A DNA stretch of 44,070 bases from an uncultured beta proteobacterium (GCA_903875275.1 CAIQVX010000191.1:1-44070); one strand, 5' to 3'. Counted from the first letter of the stretch, positions 10,063-19,750 are shown. Notes: generated by a model not told the origin, from the sequence alone. Program-made: numbers and translations.

Positions 10063-11091
10063 ATGGGACGACTTGCGCTGCGCGGCATTCGCAAGAGTTA
10101 CGGCGAGACGGCCGTGATTCACGGTGTGGATCTGGAAGTCGACGACGGCGAATTCCTGGTGTTTGTGGGACCTTCGGGCTGTGGCAAGTCGACCATGCTG
10201 CGCATGATCGCCGGGCTGGAGAGCATCAGCGCCGGTGAGCTGCTGATTGACGGCGTGCGCGCCAATGAGGTGAGCGCCGCCGAGCGCGGTGCGGCCATGG
10301 TGTTTCAAAGCTACGCGCTGTACCCCCACATGACGGTGGCCGAGAACATGGGCTTCTCGCTGCGCATGGCGGGCGTGAAAAAGCTGGAGCGCGAGCAGCA
10401 GGTGGCGCAAACCGCCGAGGCCCTGCGCATCACGCACCTGTTGCCGCGCCTGCCCAAGGCCCTCTCGGGCGGAGAACGCCAGCGGGTGGCGATTGGCCGC
10501 GCCATTGTGCGCAAGCCCAAGGTGTTTCTGTTTGACGAGCCCTTGTCGAATCTGGACGCCGCCCTGCGCGTGAGCATGCGCATCGAGCTGTCGCGCCTGC
10601 ACAAGAGCCTGGGCACCACCATGATCTATGTGACGCATGACCAGGTGGAAGCCATGACCATGGGAACCCGCATCGCGGTCTTCAACCAGGGGCGCATTGA
10701 GCAGATCGGCACCCCCATGGATTTGTACCAGCGTCCCGCCAATGAATTTGTGGCGACCTTTCTGGGCTCGCCCCGCATCAACCTGATTTCACGCCCGGAC
10801 ACCGCAGCATCGCAGGCCCATCAGGCGCTGTGGAATGCCGCCGGGACAGTTTCGCCCCAGGCGCAAAAGATTGGCATCCGACCCGAACACCTGCATCTGT
10901 GCAGCCCCGGCTCCGGCGTTGCGGCCCAGGTCATGCTGGCCGAACACCTGGGAGATGCGTCGATCATCCATTTGCAGGTGCAGGGTCTGGAGACCCTGCT
11001 GACAGCCAAGGTGCCAGCGGGCGACGGCAGTCTTCAGGTGGGTGAAATGGTTTCGCTCGGCTTCGACGCCGCCCACACGCTGGCGTTCTAG
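10063..11091 (+). CDS. Sugar ABC transporter ATP-binding protein (MalK/UgpC-type)
   Basis: Walker A GPSGCGKST; signature LSGGERQRVAIGRAI; Walker B VFLFDEPLSNLD; C-terminal TOBE-like region. Confidence 0.95.
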   Translation: MGRLALRGIRKSYGETAVIHGVDLEVDDGEFLVFVGPSGCGKSTMLRMIAGLESISAGELLIDGVRANEVSAAERGAAMVFQSYALYPHMTVAENMGFSLRMAGVKKLEREQQVAQTAEALRITHLLPRLPKALSGGERQRVAIGRAIVRKPKVFLFDEPLSNLDAALRVSMRIELSRLHKSLGTTMIYVTHDQVEAMTMGTRIAVFNQGRIEQIGTPMDLYQRPANEFVATFLGSPRINLISRPDTAASQAHQALWNAAGTVSPQAQKIGIRPEHLHLCSPGSGVAAQVMLAEHLGDASIIHLQVQGLETLLTAKVPAGDGSLQVGEMVSLGFDAAHTLAF

Positions 11092-13223
11092 GCACCCACG
11101 GCCGGGTCGCTGATGCTGTCGGCCCCGGTTTCCATGCGCCCCGCAAAACGGCGGACAAAGGCATCCTGCTCCCGCCAGCGCAAGCTGAAGTCGTACCAGC
11201 AGCCACTGGATCGGATGTTCCAGCGCTGCACCGCTTGCGCGCCCGCAGCGAGACGGTAGCGCACGAGCCCGCGCCCGAAGTAGGCGTTGGCGCTGAGCTC
11301 CAGCGTGCAGGCGACATCCGTGCGGTTGTCAAGCCGGGCCACCAACTCGCCCCGCGCCGGGTCATAGCTGATCTCGACTTCCGGGTTGCTGTGCGGGCCA
11401 AGCCTGCTCAGTTGCCCGGTGAAATGCCGGTGGAATCCGTTGGGGCCCAGCAACCACAAATCGTAGTCGCCGCTTGCGTCGGCAAGCAGCCAGTCACCCG
11501 TCAGCGTCTTTCCCGGCTCCACCGTGTAGCGTCGTGGAAGCTGGTCCAGGTGCAGCCGGTCGTAGACATGAAATACCGCCGTGGCCGTCCCGACGTTGAT
11601 AAATTCAAGCCGCACCGTCTGTGGCTGTGCCTGACAGTTGCAGTGCACATGGAACTGGTAGGGCAAGGCACGTGAACGCCGCGTACCCGGAGTCTGCCGC
11701 GGCGGCGCGGACTGCACGGGCGCGACCGGCATGCTGCGCCCTGGCAACGCACGGGCACGCGCGGCCAGGGCTGCCGTGGGCGGCAGCTTCAGAGCAGCCG
11801 GTCGGCTGCGACGCCTGAAATCCAGGGCGCTCGTCAGGTCACCGCAGACGGCACGACGCCAGGCCGAGATATTGGGCTCCATCACACCAAAGCGCCGCTC
11901 CATGAAACGGATCACCGAGGTGTGGTCAAACACCTGCGAGTTCACCCAGCCACCCCGGCTCCAGGGCGAGATCACCAGCATCGGGACTCTGGGCCCCAGC
12001 CCGTAGGGTCGGTGCAGCAGGGATCGGTCGGCCGCCGTGCTGCGGTAGGCAAGCAGTTTCTCGTGGTACTCGCCGTGCGTGTCCACGGTGGAGTCCCCGG
12101 CCCGCAGTGCCCGGCTGCCGTCGGCCCCGGCGCTGAGCCAGGACGGTACCGCGGGTGGCGGCATGTGGTCGAAGTAGCCGTCGTTTTCATCAAAATTGAG
12201 AATCAGCACGGTGCGACTCCAGACTTCTGGCCTGGCGGTGAGCGCCTCCAGCACGCGGGCCGTGAAGTCAGCACCCTGCGCGGGACTGGACGGGCCCGGA
12301 TGCTCGGAGTCGAGTTCGCCCGCGACGATCCAGCTCACCTGCGGCAACTGACCGGCCAGCACATCGGCCTTGAGCTGCTCCAGACTGCGTGTGCTGCAGG
12401 CGCGCGCCCTGAGCTCGGCCGAGGAGCCGGCGACACCGGCATGGGCATCGCGGAATTCCTTGAAGTAAGCCAGCGGGTTGTCGTCAAAATTGTCGTTGAT
12501 GTCCTGGTAAACCTGCCAGCTGATGCCCGCGGCCTGCAGTCGCTGCGGGTATGTGGTCCAGCTGTAGCTCTCGCGCCCGGCCTGGGTCTCAAAAGACGAC
12601 AGATCGTTGAAGGTGGCGGGACCGTTCCCGAGGCCGTGCGGGTCGTTGCTGCCGGTCCACAGGAACAGCCGGTTCGGCGAAGTGCCGCCCTGGAACGAGC
12701 AGTGGTAGGCGTCGCAGACGGTGAAGGCATCGGCCAGTGCATAGTGAAACGGCAGGTCCGCCTGTGTGAAATAGCCCAGCGCATGCTGGCCCTTGGCCTG
12801 GGTCCACTGGTCGAGTCGGCCCTCAGCCCAGGCCTGCTGCGCATCGGGCCAGGTGTGGGGCGTGCCTTCGGCGCGCATCAGGGCAAAGTTGGCGCGGGTG
12901 TCCAGGTGAAACGGTTGCAGCGTGCCGGGTTTGCCATCCGTGCGCGCCTGCTGCCACACGGTGCGCAACCGCGACGGTCCCACACCCGGCAATGGAACGG
13001 AAAACCGGTCGGAGAATCCGCGCACGCCCTTCAAGCTGCCAAAGTAGTGATCGAAGGAGCGGTTCTCCTGCGTCAGCACAACAATGTGCGCGACATCCTG
13101 CAGCGTGCCGGTGTCGCCACCTGCTTCTATGGCGAGCGCCGAGCGGATTGCCGGCGGCAGTTGGCACACACCACCCAGCGCCATCGTTCTGGCAGCCTGG
13201 CGCAGGAAGTGGCGGCGCTTCAT
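11088..13223 (-). CDS. Phosphocholine-specific phospholipase C, Tat-exported
   Basis: Twin-arginine N-terminus MKRRHFLRQAARTMALGG; DVAHIVVLTQENRSFDHYFGSLKGVRGFSDRF; FDENDGYFDHMPPPAVPS; C-terminal repeat domains of the PlcN/PlcH family. Confidence 0.93.
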   Translation of the reverse strand: MKRRHFLRQAARTMALGGVCQLPPAIRSALAIEAGGDTGTLQDVAHIVVLTQENRSFDHYFGSLKGVRGFSDRFSVPLPGVGPSRLRTVWQQARTDGKPGTLQPFHLDTRANFALMRAEGTPHTWPDAQQAWAEGRLDQWTQAKGQHALGYFTQADLPFHYALADAFTVCDAYHCSFQGGTSPNRLFLWTGSNDPHGLGNGPATFNDLSSFETQAGRESYSWTTYPQRLQAAGISWQVYQDINDNFDDNPLAYFKEFRDAHAGVAGSSAELRARACSTRSLEQLKADVLAGQLPQVSWIVAGELDSEHPGPSSPAQGADFTARVLEALTARPEVWSRTVLILNFDENDGYFDHMPPPAVPSWLSAGADGSRALRAGDSTVDTHGEYHEKLLAYRSTAADRSLLHRPYGLGPRVPMLVISPWSRGGWVNSQVFDHTSVIRFMERRFGVMEPNISAWRRAVCGDLTSALDFRRRSRPAALKLPPTAALAARARALPGRSMPVAPVQSAPPRQTPGTRRSRALPYQFHVHCNCQAQPQTVRLEFINVGTATAVFHVYDRLHLDQLPRRYTVEPGKTLTGDWLLADASGDYDLWLLGPNGFHRHFTGQLSRLGPHSNPEVEISYDPARGELVARLDNRTDVACTLELSANAYFGRGLVRYRLAAGAQAVQRWNIRSSGCWYDFSLRWREQDAFVRRFAGRMETGADSISDPAVGA

Positions 13224-13249
13224 AATCCGGGCTCCTGAGCACCAACATC

Positions 13250-13993
13250 ATGATCAAGCAAACCACGCTGGCAGCCTGGGCTGCGGGCCTTGCAATTCTG
13301 GGAGGCTGTTCCATGCACCCACACTGGACGCTGGCGGCGGGCCAGCATGCGCAGACGCTGGCACCGGCGCCCGGCGCTGGCGACGCCACGCGCTTTCTGC
13401 TGTACCTGCCGCAAGGATTCGAGCCGACCGGCGGCCGCAAGTGGCCGCTGCTGGTTTTTCTGCACGGCTCGGGCGAGCGCGGCGATGACATCGAGCAGGT
13501 GAAGCTGCACGGCCCACCCAAACTGCTGTCTGAGCAAAACGACCTGCCGTTCATTGTGGTGTCGCCCCAGGCATCTGCCGGCACGGTCTGGAACAGCATG
13601 GCCGTGCATGCCCTGATCGACGCGGTGATGGAGCGCCTGCCGGTGGACCCTGAGCGTGTTTACCTCACCGGCTTGAGCCTGGGCGGTCACGGCACCTGGA
13701 ATATTGCGGCCAGTCGGCCTGAGCGCTTTGCTGCCATCGCACCGGTTTGCGGCGCCGGTGATGTGGCGCTGGCCTGCCAGCTCAAGGGCGTGCCGGTGTG
13801 GGCATTTCACGGCCAGCAGGACAGCGTCGTCAAACTGCAGGACGATGCGGCCATGGTGGAGGCGGTTCGGGCCTGTGGCGGCGATGTGAAATTCACGGTT
13901 TATCCGGACCTCGGGCACGATGCCTGGACCCGCAGCTACGCCAACCCTGCACTGTACGACTGGTTGCTGCAACACCGGCGTTCGTCCCGCTGA
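13250..13993 (+). CDS. Lipoprotein esterase / predicted peptidase (alpha/beta hydrolase, LpqC/PHB-depolymerase-like)
   Basis: Lipobox LAILGGCS; PLLVFLHGSGERGDDIEQVKLHGPPKLL; Ser motif TGLSLGGHGTWN; terminal His in DLGHDAW. Confidence 0.85.
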   Translation: MIKQTTLAAWAAGLAILGGCSMHPHWTLAAGQHAQTLAPAPGAGDATRFLLYLPQGFEPTGGRKWPLLVFLHGSGERGDDIEQVKLHGPPKLLSEQNDLPFIVVSPQASAGTVWNSMAVHALIDAVMERLPVDPERVYLTGLSLGGHGTWNIAASRPERFAAIAPVCGAGDVALACQLKGVPVWAFHGQQDSVVKLQDDAAMVEAVRACGGDVKFTVYPDLGHDAWTRSYANPALYDWLLQHRRSSR

Positions 13994-14003
13994 AGCCGCT
14001 CGC

Positions 14004-15011
14004 TCAGGGCGCGCGCGGCAGGCTCATGCCCTGCTGCGCCATGACCTCGCGCAGGCGGTCCGGATAGTCGGTGATGATGCCATCGACCTTCCATTCGATC
14101 AGACGCAGCATCTGCGGTTTGTCGTTGACGGTCCAGGGGATCACCTGCAGACCCAGGGCGCGCGCCTCGCCCAGCAGTTCCGGCGTCAGGTCGTTGAAGT
14201 TCGGAGCCCAGATTACGCCGCTGGCAGACCCGGCAGAGGCCTTGACCAGGCGCGGCACCGAGTCGCCGTGGTCCTTGAGCAGGTGGCCGGCGGTCCAGGC
14301 GCCGTCCTTGACCGTGCTGTAGCTGGGCGAGTTCATGGTGAGGTACATGGTGCGCAGGCGTGGCTCCATGCGGTGCAGCAGTTCCAGTGTGCGCCAGTCA
14401 AAGCTCTGCACCATCACGCGCTCGGTCATCCCGGCTTCCCGGATCACAGCCAGCATGCGCTCCACAACCGCCTGGGGCGCCAGGGTGTTTGCCGGGTAAT
14501 GCGGATTGATCTTGGTCTCCATGTCGAAATGAATGTCACGGGCGCCCAGGTCCTTGACCAGTTTGAACAGTGCGGCCAGCGTCGGAATGCGCTGCCCGTC
14601 GCGTGGCTGCTGGTCGGGGAACTCCCTGGCGTAGGCGTGCGCCGGGTTGAGCCGCCCCACATCGAAGGACTGCACCTGCTCCAGCGTCATGTTCCTGATC
14701 AGTGGCTCGTGGGCCTTGATCCACTGGCCGCTGGCGTCGCGCGTGTAAGCCGGATTCAGTGCCGGATCGTGCGAGATCACGGGGATGCCTTCGGCGGTGA
14801 TGGCGATGTCGAGTTCCAGCGTGGTCACGCCCATGCGAATGGCATTCTCGAAAGAGGCCAGCGTGTTCTCGGGCAGCAGTCCGCGCCCGCCTCGGTGCGC
14901 CTGCAGATCAAAAGCCGGCGCGTTGGCTGACGCGAGCAGAGCCAGCGCCAGTCCCCAGCGCTTGAGAAGCATGGCGGCTGTCCCCGGAATCCTGAAAGAG
15001 TGAAATGGCAT
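14004..15011 (-). CDS. Glycerophosphodiester phosphodiesterase (periplasmic GlpQ-like)
   Basis: FDLQAHRGGRGLLPENTLASFENAIRMGVTTLELDIAITAEGIPVISHDP; C-terminal GIITDYPDRLREVM. Start may be the internal ATG near 14973. Confidence 0.93.
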   Translation of the reverse strand: MPFHSFRIPGTAAMLLKRWGLALALLASANAPAFDLQAHRGGRGLLPENTLASFENAIRMGVTTLELDIAITAEGIPVISHDPALNPAYTRDASGQWIKAHEPLIRNMTLEQVQSFDVGRLNPAHAYAREFPDQQPRDGQRIPTLAALFKLVKDLGARDIHFDMETKINPHYPANTLAPQAVVERMLAVIREAGMTERVMVQSFDWRTLELLHRMEPRLRTMYLTMNSPSYSTVKDGAWTAGHLLKDHGDSVPRLVKASAGSASGVIWAPNFNDLTPELLGEARALGLQVIPWTVNDKPQMLRLIEWKVDGIITDYPDRLREVMAQQGMSLPRAP

Positions 15012-15035
15012 GGTGTCTGTGCGCCTGCGGTTGTC

Positions 15036-16151
15036 TCAGAGTTTGATGTAGATCCGTTTTTTGTCCATCACGTAGCCTGTCAGCCAGCAGCCGAGCATGA
15101 ACACCAGGGCAAACAGCAGTGAGCCGTTGCGGTCACCGGCCCACCACTGGAAGCCGTTCAGGTACAGCCAGTCAAACAGGGCCAGCTTGCCGACATGGCC
15201 GAGCCACAGGACGCTCATCAGAATCTCTGCCAGCAGGTAGATGAACAGGGTGTTCCTGCCAAACACCTCAAAGAAATAGGTCCAGCGCCGCAGGGCCAGC
15301 AGGTCAATGAGGTACACCAGGAGCGCCAGCAGACACAGGTCAACGCCCACGCTGCACAGCACATAGGAACTGGTCCACAGCTTCTTGTTGAGCGGGAACA
15401 CCGCGCTCCAGCACAGCGCCAGCGCGAGCAGCACAGTGCCCCAGAGCAGCAGCTTCGCAATTGCCTCATAGCCCGGCCCTTTGGCGCGCAGCAGGCGCCC
15501 GGCAAAATAACCGGCAAGCACGTTCACCACGGCGGGCAGCGTGCCGAGCACGCCTTCCGGGTCAAACGGGACGCCTTCGCCGCGGTACATATGCGCTTCG
15601 CCCAGCAGGAGCAGGTCGAGTTTCAGGGCCGCATTGCCACCCAGCGTGTAATCACCCGCAGCGGCCATGACCCACCAGTAGCCCAGCAGCGTGACGACAC
15701 TGAAGACGATGGCACCGCGCTCCTTGCCGTAATGCAGGATCAGGCAGGCCAGACCGTAGGCCAGGGCAATGCGCTGCAGCACCCCCAGAATGCGGGTTTT
15801 CGCCAGCGGCAGCAGAGCCAGTTGCCCGGCCTTGTCGAACTCGAAAAAGGGAAACCAGTAGAGAAGGTAGCCGCACAGAAAGATCAGCGCCGTGCGCCGC
15901 AGGACCTTTTGCAACAGCACCGCGTCACCCAGGCTCTGGTACTTCTCCAGCGTGAAGCTCATGGCGGCGCCGACCACAAACAGAAAGGTGGGGAACACCA
16001 GATCGGTCAGCGTCAAGCCATGCCAGACAGCGTGCAGCAGGGGCGCATAGGACTTGTCTTCGCTGATCGACATGTTGACCACGATCATCAGCGCCAGCGT
16101 CGCGCCGCGCAGCACGTCAATCGCCTGCGAACGCGGCAGCGCTGCCGTCAT
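15036..16151 (-). CDS. DUF5009 / heparan-alpha-glucosaminide N-acetyltransferase-like membrane protein (NagX-type)
   Basis: SQAIDVLRGATLALMIVVNMSISEDKSYAPLLHAVWHGLTLTDLVFPTFLFVVGAAMSF; multiple TM; last structural gene of the nag cluster. Confidence 0.85.
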   Translation of the reverse strand: MTAALPRSQAIDVLRGATLALMIVVNMSISEDKSYAPLLHAVWHGLTLTDLVFPTFLFVVGAAMSFTLEKYQSLGDAVLLQKVLRRTALIFLCGYLLYWFPFFEFDKAGQLALLPLAKTRILGVLQRIALAYGLACLILHYGKERGAIVFSVVTLLGYWWVMAAAGDYTLGGNAALKLDLLLLGEAHMYRGEGVPFDPEGVLGTLPAVVNVLAGYFAGRLLRAKGPGYEAIAKLLLWGTVLLALALCWSAVFPLNKKLWTSSYVLCSVGVDLCLLALLVYLIDLLALRRWTYFFEVFGRNTLFIYLLAEILMSVLWLGHVGKLALFDWLYLNGFQWWAGDRNGSLLFALVFMLGCWLTGYVMDKKRIYIKL

Positions 16152-16852
16152 GGCGCGATGCCGGTGGCAGCCGCGATACCCTGCGCCACCAGTTCGGTCA
16201 TGAGCCGGTAGCCGGCATCGTTGGGATGCACGCCGTCCTCCGAGTACTCCTTCTTCAGGCCTTTGCGCTCATTCACCATGGGCGTGTAGTAATCCACGTA
16301 AACCAGCTTGTTGCGGCTGGCGTAATCTTTCAGCCTCTCGTTCAGGGCCACAATCCTGTCAGCCGGTCTGAGTTCGGGATTCCAGTAAAAGCGGTCCGCC
16401 GGCAGCACGGCGCACAGCACCACCGTGATGCCATGCACCTGCGCCAGCTCAGCCATGGAGGCAATGTTGCCGGCAATCATGTCCTCGGTGGCCGGACCGG
16501 TATTGCCAGCCACATCATTGGTGCCGGCCAGGATGACCACGGCCTTCGGTTTCAGATCGATCACGTCCGGGCGAAAGCGCAGCAGCATCTGCGGCGTGGT
16601 CTGGCCACTGATGCCACGGTTCAGCAGCGACCTGCTCCAGAACGATTGGGTCCAGAATTCCGTGATGGAATCGCCCATGAAAACGACACGCCGCGGATCG
16701 GCCGGTGCGGCCACGAGTGGCCGGTTTGCCTCCCGGTACGCGGCCAGCTTGGGCCAGTCCTGACTGGCATCCTGCGCTTGCGCCAGCAGAGACAGGCTCA
16801 GCATCGCGCTCGCCAGCAGGGTGCCGATACAGGTGGAGTGGAGTTTCGCCAT
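16148..16852 (-). CDS. SGNH/GDSL hydrolase, secreted
   Basis: Signal peptide; VVFMGDSITEFW block I; GRxNDV-like AGTNDVAG; DGVHPNDAGY block V. ATGA overlap with downstream gene. Confidence 0.9.
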   Translation of the reverse strand: MAKLHSTCIGTLLASAMLSLSLLAQAQDASQDWPKLAAYREANRPLVAAPADPRRVVFMGDSITEFWTQSFWSRSLLNRGISGQTTPQMLLRFRPDVIDLKPKAVVILAGTNDVAGNTGPATEDMIAGNIASMAELAQVHGITVVLCAVLPADRFYWNPELRPADRIVALNERLKDYASRNKLVYVDYYTPMVNERKGLKKEYSEDGVHPNDAGYRLMTELVAQGIAAATGIAP

Positions 16853-16888
16853 GGTTTGTGCTCCTGTTGCATGCGGTTTGCGTGCACC

Positions 16889-17926
16889 CTAGCGGGTGCG
16901 TGTGACTTTGGCCAGAAATCGTGGTTGATCCGGATTCATGCCACGCGCGCGCGCCAGCGCTTCGACCATGGGATAAAAGCTCTGGATCACCGAAACCGGA
17001 TCCAGATCCGGCGACGCGCTTTCGGCGATAGGAAGGTTGGCACCCGCGGTCCCGGGCGGTGCCGCCAGCAACACCCTCGCACCGCGGTCGCGCATTTCCT
17101 GCGCAAACGACAGCAGTCCCGCCTGAGCCGGTCCACGCGCTGCGAACACCAGCAGCGGGTAGCCTTCATCAATCAGTGCCATTGGGCCGTGCTTGATCTC
17201 GGCGCCAGAAAAAGCTTCGGCCTGGATGCCGCAGGTCTCCTTGAACTTCAGCGCCGCCTCCATTGCCACGGCCAGGCTTGTGCCGCGGCCAATCACAAAC
17301 AGCCGGTCAACGCCTTTCAGGCTCTCCACCGCTGCTGACCAGTCGGCGCTGGCCGCGCGCATCAGCACCTCGGGCAGCGCCGACAGCGCGCCGAGCAGCC
17401 GCTCGTCCTTTTGCCAGGACGCGACCATACGCGCGCCAGCAACCATCTGTGTGATGAAACTCTTGGTGGCGGCCACACTGGTCTCGGGACCGGCATGCAG
17501 GGGAAACACCCAGCGCGCACAGCGTGCCAGCGGCGAGTCGGTCTCGTTCACGAACGCTGCGGTGCAAGCCCCACCTTCCGAAAAGAAACGGGTGGGAGCC
17601 ACCAGATCCGGACTCTGGCCGGATTGGGAGAACGCCATCGACAGCAAGCCGTCGCAGGCAATCTGGGACTGGTACAGCGTGATCAGCGACATCGGCAGCG
17701 TGGTGACGAGCCGGCCCAGGCGCGCCATGATGAGGTAGCCCATGAAGTGAGCCGCATGGTCGGAACTGCCGCGCGCGATGGTCAGAATGGAAGCTGGCGG
17801 CTGCTGGCGCAGCAGCGCGCCCAGCGCCTCGTAATCGGCGCTGTTGCGCGAGAGCTGGCGCGCCACCGCAGCCGGTGCCTCGTGCGCCTCAAGCAGCATC
17901 TGTGTGGTCAATGGACTTTCCTTCAA
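16889..17926 (-). CDS. SIS-domain glucosamine-6-phosphate deaminase (NagB-II type)
   Basis: SIS motifs ILTIARGSSDHAAHFMGYLI and FVIGRGTSLAVAMEAALKFKETCGIQAEAFSGAEIKHGPMALI; flanked by nagA. Confidence 0.9.
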   Translation of the reverse strand: MKESPLTTQMLLEAHEAPAAVARQLSRNSADYEALGALLRQQPPASILTIARGSSDHAAHFMGYLIMARLGRLVTTLPMSLITLYQSQIACDGLLSMAFSQSGQSPDLVAPTRFFSEGGACTAAFVNETDSPLARCARWVFPLHAGPETSVAATKSFITQMVAGARMVASWQKDERLLGALSALPEVLMRAASADWSAAVESLKGVDRLFVIGRGTSLAVAMEAALKFKETCGIQAEAFSGAEIKHGPMALIDEGYPLLVFAARGPAQAGLLSFAQEMRDRGARVLLAAPPGTAGANLPIAESASPDLDPVSVIQSFYPMVEALARARGMNPDQPRFLAKVTRTR

Positions 17927-19016
17927 TATGGACTTCGAGCAGTTTCAGATCCCGGTCCAGCACCAGGGCATCGCCCCAGGCGCCAGCGGCCAGACGCCCC
18001 CGGTCCGGCAGGCCCAGGTAGTCCGCGGCGTGGGTCGAGACGCGCGCGCTCGCCTCGGCAAGACCCAGGCCCAGTTTTTCAACCAGATTGCAAAAGGCCT
18101 GGTCCATGGTCAGCGTGGAGCCCGCCAGCGTGCCGTCGGCCAGGCGCACACCGCCCAGGCATTTGGTCACCGTATGACTTCCCAGCATGTACTGCCCGTC
18201 GGGCATGCCGGCGGCAGCGGTTGAATCGGTCACGCAGTACAGGCCCGGGATGGCACGCAAGGCGACCCGGATCGCCCCGGGATGCACATGGATCAGGTCC
18301 GGAATGATCTCGGCAAACTCCGCATGCGCCAGCGCCACACCCACCATGCCGGGGGCACGATGCTGCAGCGCGCTCATGGCATTGAACAGATGGGTAAAGC
18401 CGCGTGCACCTTTGGCCAGGGCCTGCACGCCATCTTCGTAGCTGCCCGTGGTGTGACCGATCTGGACGCGAAAGCCGGCCTGACACAGGGGCTCGATCAA
18501 GGCCATATTGCCATCGGCTTCAGGTGCCAGCGTGATCAGACGAATCGGGAACAGGGCGTGCAAACGCCGGATTTCATCCAGTTGCACCGGACGTGTGAAG
18601 TCAGGCTGCGCTCCAAGCTTCTTCGGGTTGATGAAGGGGCCTTCCAGATGCACGCCAAGCACCCGTGCCCCCGTGGCGCTGCGCTGCTGTGCGCGGCCCA
18701 TCGCAGAGAATGCCAGCTCCAGATCGGCCAGTGGCGCGGTCATCGTGGTGGCCAGCAGGCTGGTGGTGCCGTGGCGCGCATGCAGTTCGCTGACCCGCAA
18801 CACGGCGTCTGCACCTTCCATGATGTCGCGCCCGCCGCCGCCGTGCACATGCAGGTCAACAAAACCGGGAATGACCAGCGGCTGCCCCGACTCGCGCACG
18901 CGGTTTTCGGGCACCGCCTGACCGGACACTTCCAGCACCCTGCCGTCCGCGCCAAAACGGACCGTGCCGAAGACGAAGCCCTGCGGTGTCAGGATGTTGC
19001 CGGCGATGCACCTCAT
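17889..19016 (-). CDS. nagA: N-acetylglucosamine-6-phosphate deacetylase
   Basis: PGFVDLHVHGGGGRDIMEG; HLEGPFINPKKLGAQ; IGHTTGSYEDG; THLFNAMS; VTDSTAAAGMPDG. Start at ATG 19016. Confidence 0.95.
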   Translation of the reverse strand: MRCIAGNILTPQGFVFGTVRFGADGRVLEVSGQAVPENRVRESGQPLVIPGFVDLHVHGGGGRDIMEGADAVLRVSELHARHGTTSLLATTMTAPLADLELAFSAMGRAQQRSATGARVLGVHLEGPFINPKKLGAQPDFTRPVQLDEIRRLHALFPIRLITLAPEADGNMALIEPLCQAGFRVQIGHTTGSYEDGVQALAKGARGFTHLFNAMSALQHRAPGMVGVALAHAEFAEIIPDLIHVHPGAIRVALRAIPGLYCVTDSTAAAGMPDGQYMLGSHTVTKCLGGVRLADGTLAGSTLTMDQAFCNLVEKLGLGLAEASARVSTHAADYLGLPDRGRLAAGAWGDALVLDRDLKLLEVHIEGKSIDHTDAA

Positions 19017-19750
19017 TCGCAGCGCCTCAGTTCTGCCACAAGGTCGTAGTAGTCGCTGCGGCAATAGGAATGGGTGAGCTCCACCGCCTGTCCCGAGGCC
19101 TGGTAGGCGATGCGCGTCACGAACAGCACTGCCTCACGCTCGGCGATGCCCAGGCGTTCGGCCAGCACGCCTTGCGCATTGAACGCGCGTATGTGCTGCA
19201 GTGCCCGCACCGGCAACTGCTTGCGGCTGGCCAGGTAGTCGTAGAGCGAGCCCTCGACCTGCATCGGTTCAGGTACCACGTGCAGCGGCAGCACCGACAG
19301 TTCATAAGCCATGACCACCTCATCGGCCAGGCGCAGGCGTTCCAGCCGCGCCACTCTGGCACCCGGGGACAGGCCCAGGCTGAGCTGTTCCTCGTTGCTG
19401 GCAATGGACACGCTGCGCTGCAGCCAGCGCGACGAGGGTGTGTGGCCGCGCCGCCTTAACTCTTCGGAAAAACTGGTGAGCTGGGACAGCGGCTGCTCAA
19501 AGCGGGGAGCCGCACGTGAGGCAATGTAGTTGCCCGAACCGCGCTTGCGCACGATCCAGCCCTGCTCGACGAGCTGGTCAATGGCCGAGCGCGCGGTCGC
19601 ACGCGACACCCCCAGTTGCTCTGCCAGTTGCCGCTCCGACGGCAAGGCCTGATCCGCCCGGTACTGCCCCTCCCGGATCTCCAGTTCCAGTTGCCGGGCA
19701 AGCTGCAGGTACAGAGGTGAACTGTCCTGGGGATCGAGCTGCAACACCAC
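19013..19750 (-). CDS. GntR/HutC-family transcriptional regulator (NagR/NagQ-like)
   Basis: wHTH SSPLYLQLARQLELEIREGQYRADQALPSERQLAEQLGVSRATARSAIDQLVEQGW plus UTRA domain. Likely GTG start at 19750 overlapping the GH20 stop (TAGTG); the ORF-track extension to 20092 is artefactual. Confidence 0.9.
   Translation of the reverse strand: MVLQLDPQDSSPLYLQLARQLELEIREGQYRADQALPSERQLAEQLGVSRATARSAIDQLVEQGWIVRKRGSGNYIASRAAPRFEQPLSQLTSFSEELRRRGHTPSSRWLQRSVSIASNEEQLSLGLSPGARVARLERLRLADEVVMAYELSVLPLHVVPEPMQVEGSLYDYLASRKQLPVRALQHIRAFNAQGVLAERLGIAEREAVLFVTRIAYQASGQAVELTHSYCRSDYYDLVAELRRCE

Noticed and set aside
11922-13238. 438-aa + strand ORF antisense to phospholipase C
   Set aside because: Shadow ORF; PLC motifs and Tat signal support the minus strand.
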